Shown one piece after another: positions 6,239 through 7,148 of a stretch of DNA of 7,148 nt. The notes below the pieces were generated by a model that did not search any database, had not been told where the DNA came from, and saw nothing but the letters and a program-made list of their open reading frames with translations. Numbering within the stretch: the stretch's first letter is position 1; each line of letters opens with the position of its first letter. Position numbers and translations under genes: made by a program. Origin of the DNA: Gammaproteobacteria bacterium (GTDB lineage Bacteria; Pseudomonadota; Gammaproteobacteria; JABABF01); contig JABABF010000076.1 of assembly GCA_014238345.1 (NCBI GenBank), forward strand, positions 1 through 7,148, given 5' to 3'.

Positions 6239-6642
6239 GCGGCGCACAGTTTTGCATTGACGTGCGGGTCTACCTTGAAGACACCGATGCTGGCGGTGCG
6301 GTTTACCACACCAGCTACCTGCGTTTCATGGAGCGCGCACGTAGTGAGTGGTTGCGCCATCTGGCACCCAGATCTGATGCCTCGTCCTTTGTGGTGAGAG
6401 CTCTGCGGTTGCGCTATCTCAGCCCAGCTAAGTTAGCGGATTCATTGCGAATATGCTTGCGTCTGGAGAGCGTTGGCGGGGCACACATCGTGCTGTGGCA
6501 GGGCGTGTTGCGTGGCGAGGAAGCACTCTGCGATGGGCAGGTGGAGTGGGCCTCGGTGGATCAGCGGCTGCGAGTGTGCCGGATTCCCGTCGCCCTGCGC
6601 GACACCATCACAGTTTGGCAGGCTGGGGGGATGGGCAGTTAA
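6235..6642 (+). CDS. ybgC: YbgC-family acyl-CoA thioesterase (hot-dog fold)
   Basis: YbgC hydrolyses acyl-CoA thioesters, is linked to phospholipid metabolism, and is habitually encoded with tol-pal. The 135-residue product is the normal single hot-dog length. The signature runs VYLEDTDAGG, VYHTSYLRFMERAR and EWLR (residues 12-41). Asp18 is the expected catalytic residue, with His25 nearby in the same motif. The GTG at 6235 overlaps the ruvB stop (GTGA, 4 bases) and is preceded by a strong GGAGG at 6226-6230, only 4 nt away. It precedes tolQ by 78 bp, as in Pseudomonas-like tol-pal loci, and is probably read as part of the ruv transcript. Confidence 0.93.
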   Translation: MSGAQFCIDVRVYLEDTDAGGAVYHTSYLRFMERARSEWLRHLAPRSDASSFVVRALRLRYLSPAKLADSLRICLRLESVGGAHIVLWQGVLRGEEALCDGQVEWASVDQRLRVCRIPVALRDTITVWQAGGMGS

Positions 6643-6645
6643 ATG

Positions 6646-6674
6646 CTGATGGCGACGGCCAGACAGGTTATAGT
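6646..6674 (+). promoter_or_regulatory. weak candidate promoter for tolQ
   Basis: CTGATG (6646-6651) and TATAGT (6669-6674) lie 17 bp apart in the 78-bp gap between ybgC and tolQ. The -10 matches at 5 of 6 positions, the -35 at 3 of 6. A start near 6681 would give a leader of about 40 nt. It is the only sizeable gap after aspS, so a separate tol-pal promoter here is reasonable but unproven. Confidence 0.3.
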
Positions 6675-6720
6675 GATTGCGCCAGCTGTGCAGGGAGCCT
6701 GAAGTCAAGTGGGAGAACAG

Positions 6721-7148
6721 ATGTCACTGTGGCACTTGGTGTTCAATGCCACCCTACCAGTGCAGCTAGTTATGGGGATATTGTTGTTGCTCTCCGTGGT
6801 TTCTTGGGTGGTCATTTTTCAACGTCAACATTTATTTAGCAGCATCTGGCGCGGGATACACGACTTTGAAGCCGATTTTTGGTCGGGAGTGGATTTAGCT
6901 CAGCTGTATAGGGACATCTCGCCACAGGCATCGGGCTTGCCCGCTATTTTCCGGGCGGGTTTTGGCGAATTTTCCAAGCTATCCGGTGGTGCAACAAACG
7001 AGGCACTATTGGAGGGCGTACACCGAGCCATGCGTGTGGTGCGAGTGCGCGAGGAAGATCGCCTAGATGTACATTTAGGGTTTCTTGCCACTGTGGGCTC
7101 TACAGCGCCCTATATTGGCTTGTTTGGCACGGTATGGGGCATCATGAA
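6721..7148 (+). CDS. tolQ: Tol-Pal system protein TolQ, N-terminal part (3' end outside window)
   Basis: TolQ is an inner-membrane subunit of the TolQ-TolR proton-driven motor that energises TolA for outer-membrane constriction at division. The ATG at 6721 follows a good ribosome-binding site, GGGAG at 6711-6715, 5 nt upstream. The frame stays open to the end of the window (142 complete codons of an expected 225-235). A hydrophobic first membrane helix lies at about 9-33, and the cytoplasmic loop has FWSGVDLAQLY, close to FWSGIELSRLY of E. coli TolQ. EGVHRAMR follows, and the second helix begins at about 121 with FLATVGSTAPYIGLFGTVWG, the TolQ/ExbB/MotA signature. Position after ybgC and the FWSG block favour TolQ over ExbB. 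tolR, tolA, tolB and pal are expected downstream. Confidence 0.95.
   Translation, partial: MSLWHLVFNATLPVQLVMGILLLLSVVSWVVIFQRQHLFSSIWRGIHDFEADFWSGVDLAQLYRDISPQASGLPAIFRAGFGEFSKLSGGATNEALLEGVHRAMRVVRVREEDRLDVHLGFLATVGSTAPYIGLFGTVWGIM

Overview
This window is a stretch of conserved housekeeping chromosome from a proteobacterium, most probably a gammaproteobacterium. The evidence is the run aspS - yebC - ruvC - ruvA - ruvB - ybgC - tolQ, an arrangement familiar from Pseudomonas- and Xanthomonas-like genomes, together with protein sequences that read closer to Pseudomonas than to enteric homologues (this comparison is from memory, not a search). Base composition is moderately GC-rich by eye. All recognisable genes lie on the + strand. 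I see no RNA gene, insertion sequence, prophage gene, CRISPR array or tRNA-type attachment site.

Layout. Bases 1-275 hold the 3' end of rplQ (ribosomal protein L17), normally the last gene of the rpoA ribosomal operon. A 211-bp AT-richer gap with a plausible sigma-70 promoter leads to a small gene for an HU-family DNA-binding protein with a long basic N-terminal tail that includes an AT-hook-like RGRPK motif (487-912). A 132-bp gap, with a -10-like TATAGT inside a G/C inverted repeat, leads to a small FmdB-type zinc-ribbon protein (1045-1431). Then come aspartyl-tRNA synthetase (1507-3291), the YebC/PmpR/TACO1-family protein (3318-4076), the complete Holliday-junction set ruvC, ruvA and ruvB (4087-6238), the YbgC acyl-CoA thioesterase (6235-6642) and the start of tolQ (6721 to the window end), which opens the tol-pal cell-envelope operon.

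How it works together. The genes from aspS to ybgC are packed with gaps of at most 26 bp. ruvC/ruvA, ruvA/ruvB and ruvB/ybgC overlap by 4, 1 and 4 bases, so translational coupling is likely. RuvA and RuvB form the branch-migration motor and RuvC the resolvase. TolQ is the inner-membrane proton-channel subunit of the Tol-Pal division machine, and YbgC is its usual operon partner. Four of the genes in this block (yebC, ruvC, ruvA, ybgC) appear to start with GTG.

I found no convincing undescribed multi-gene system. The points most worth a second look are residue-level: an AspRS carrying the His associated with non-discriminating (Asp/Asn) enzymes, a RuvA that departs from the usual acidic-pin and first helix-hairpin-helix residues, the AT-hook/HU architecture, and the inverted repeats around the fmdB promoter and start codon.
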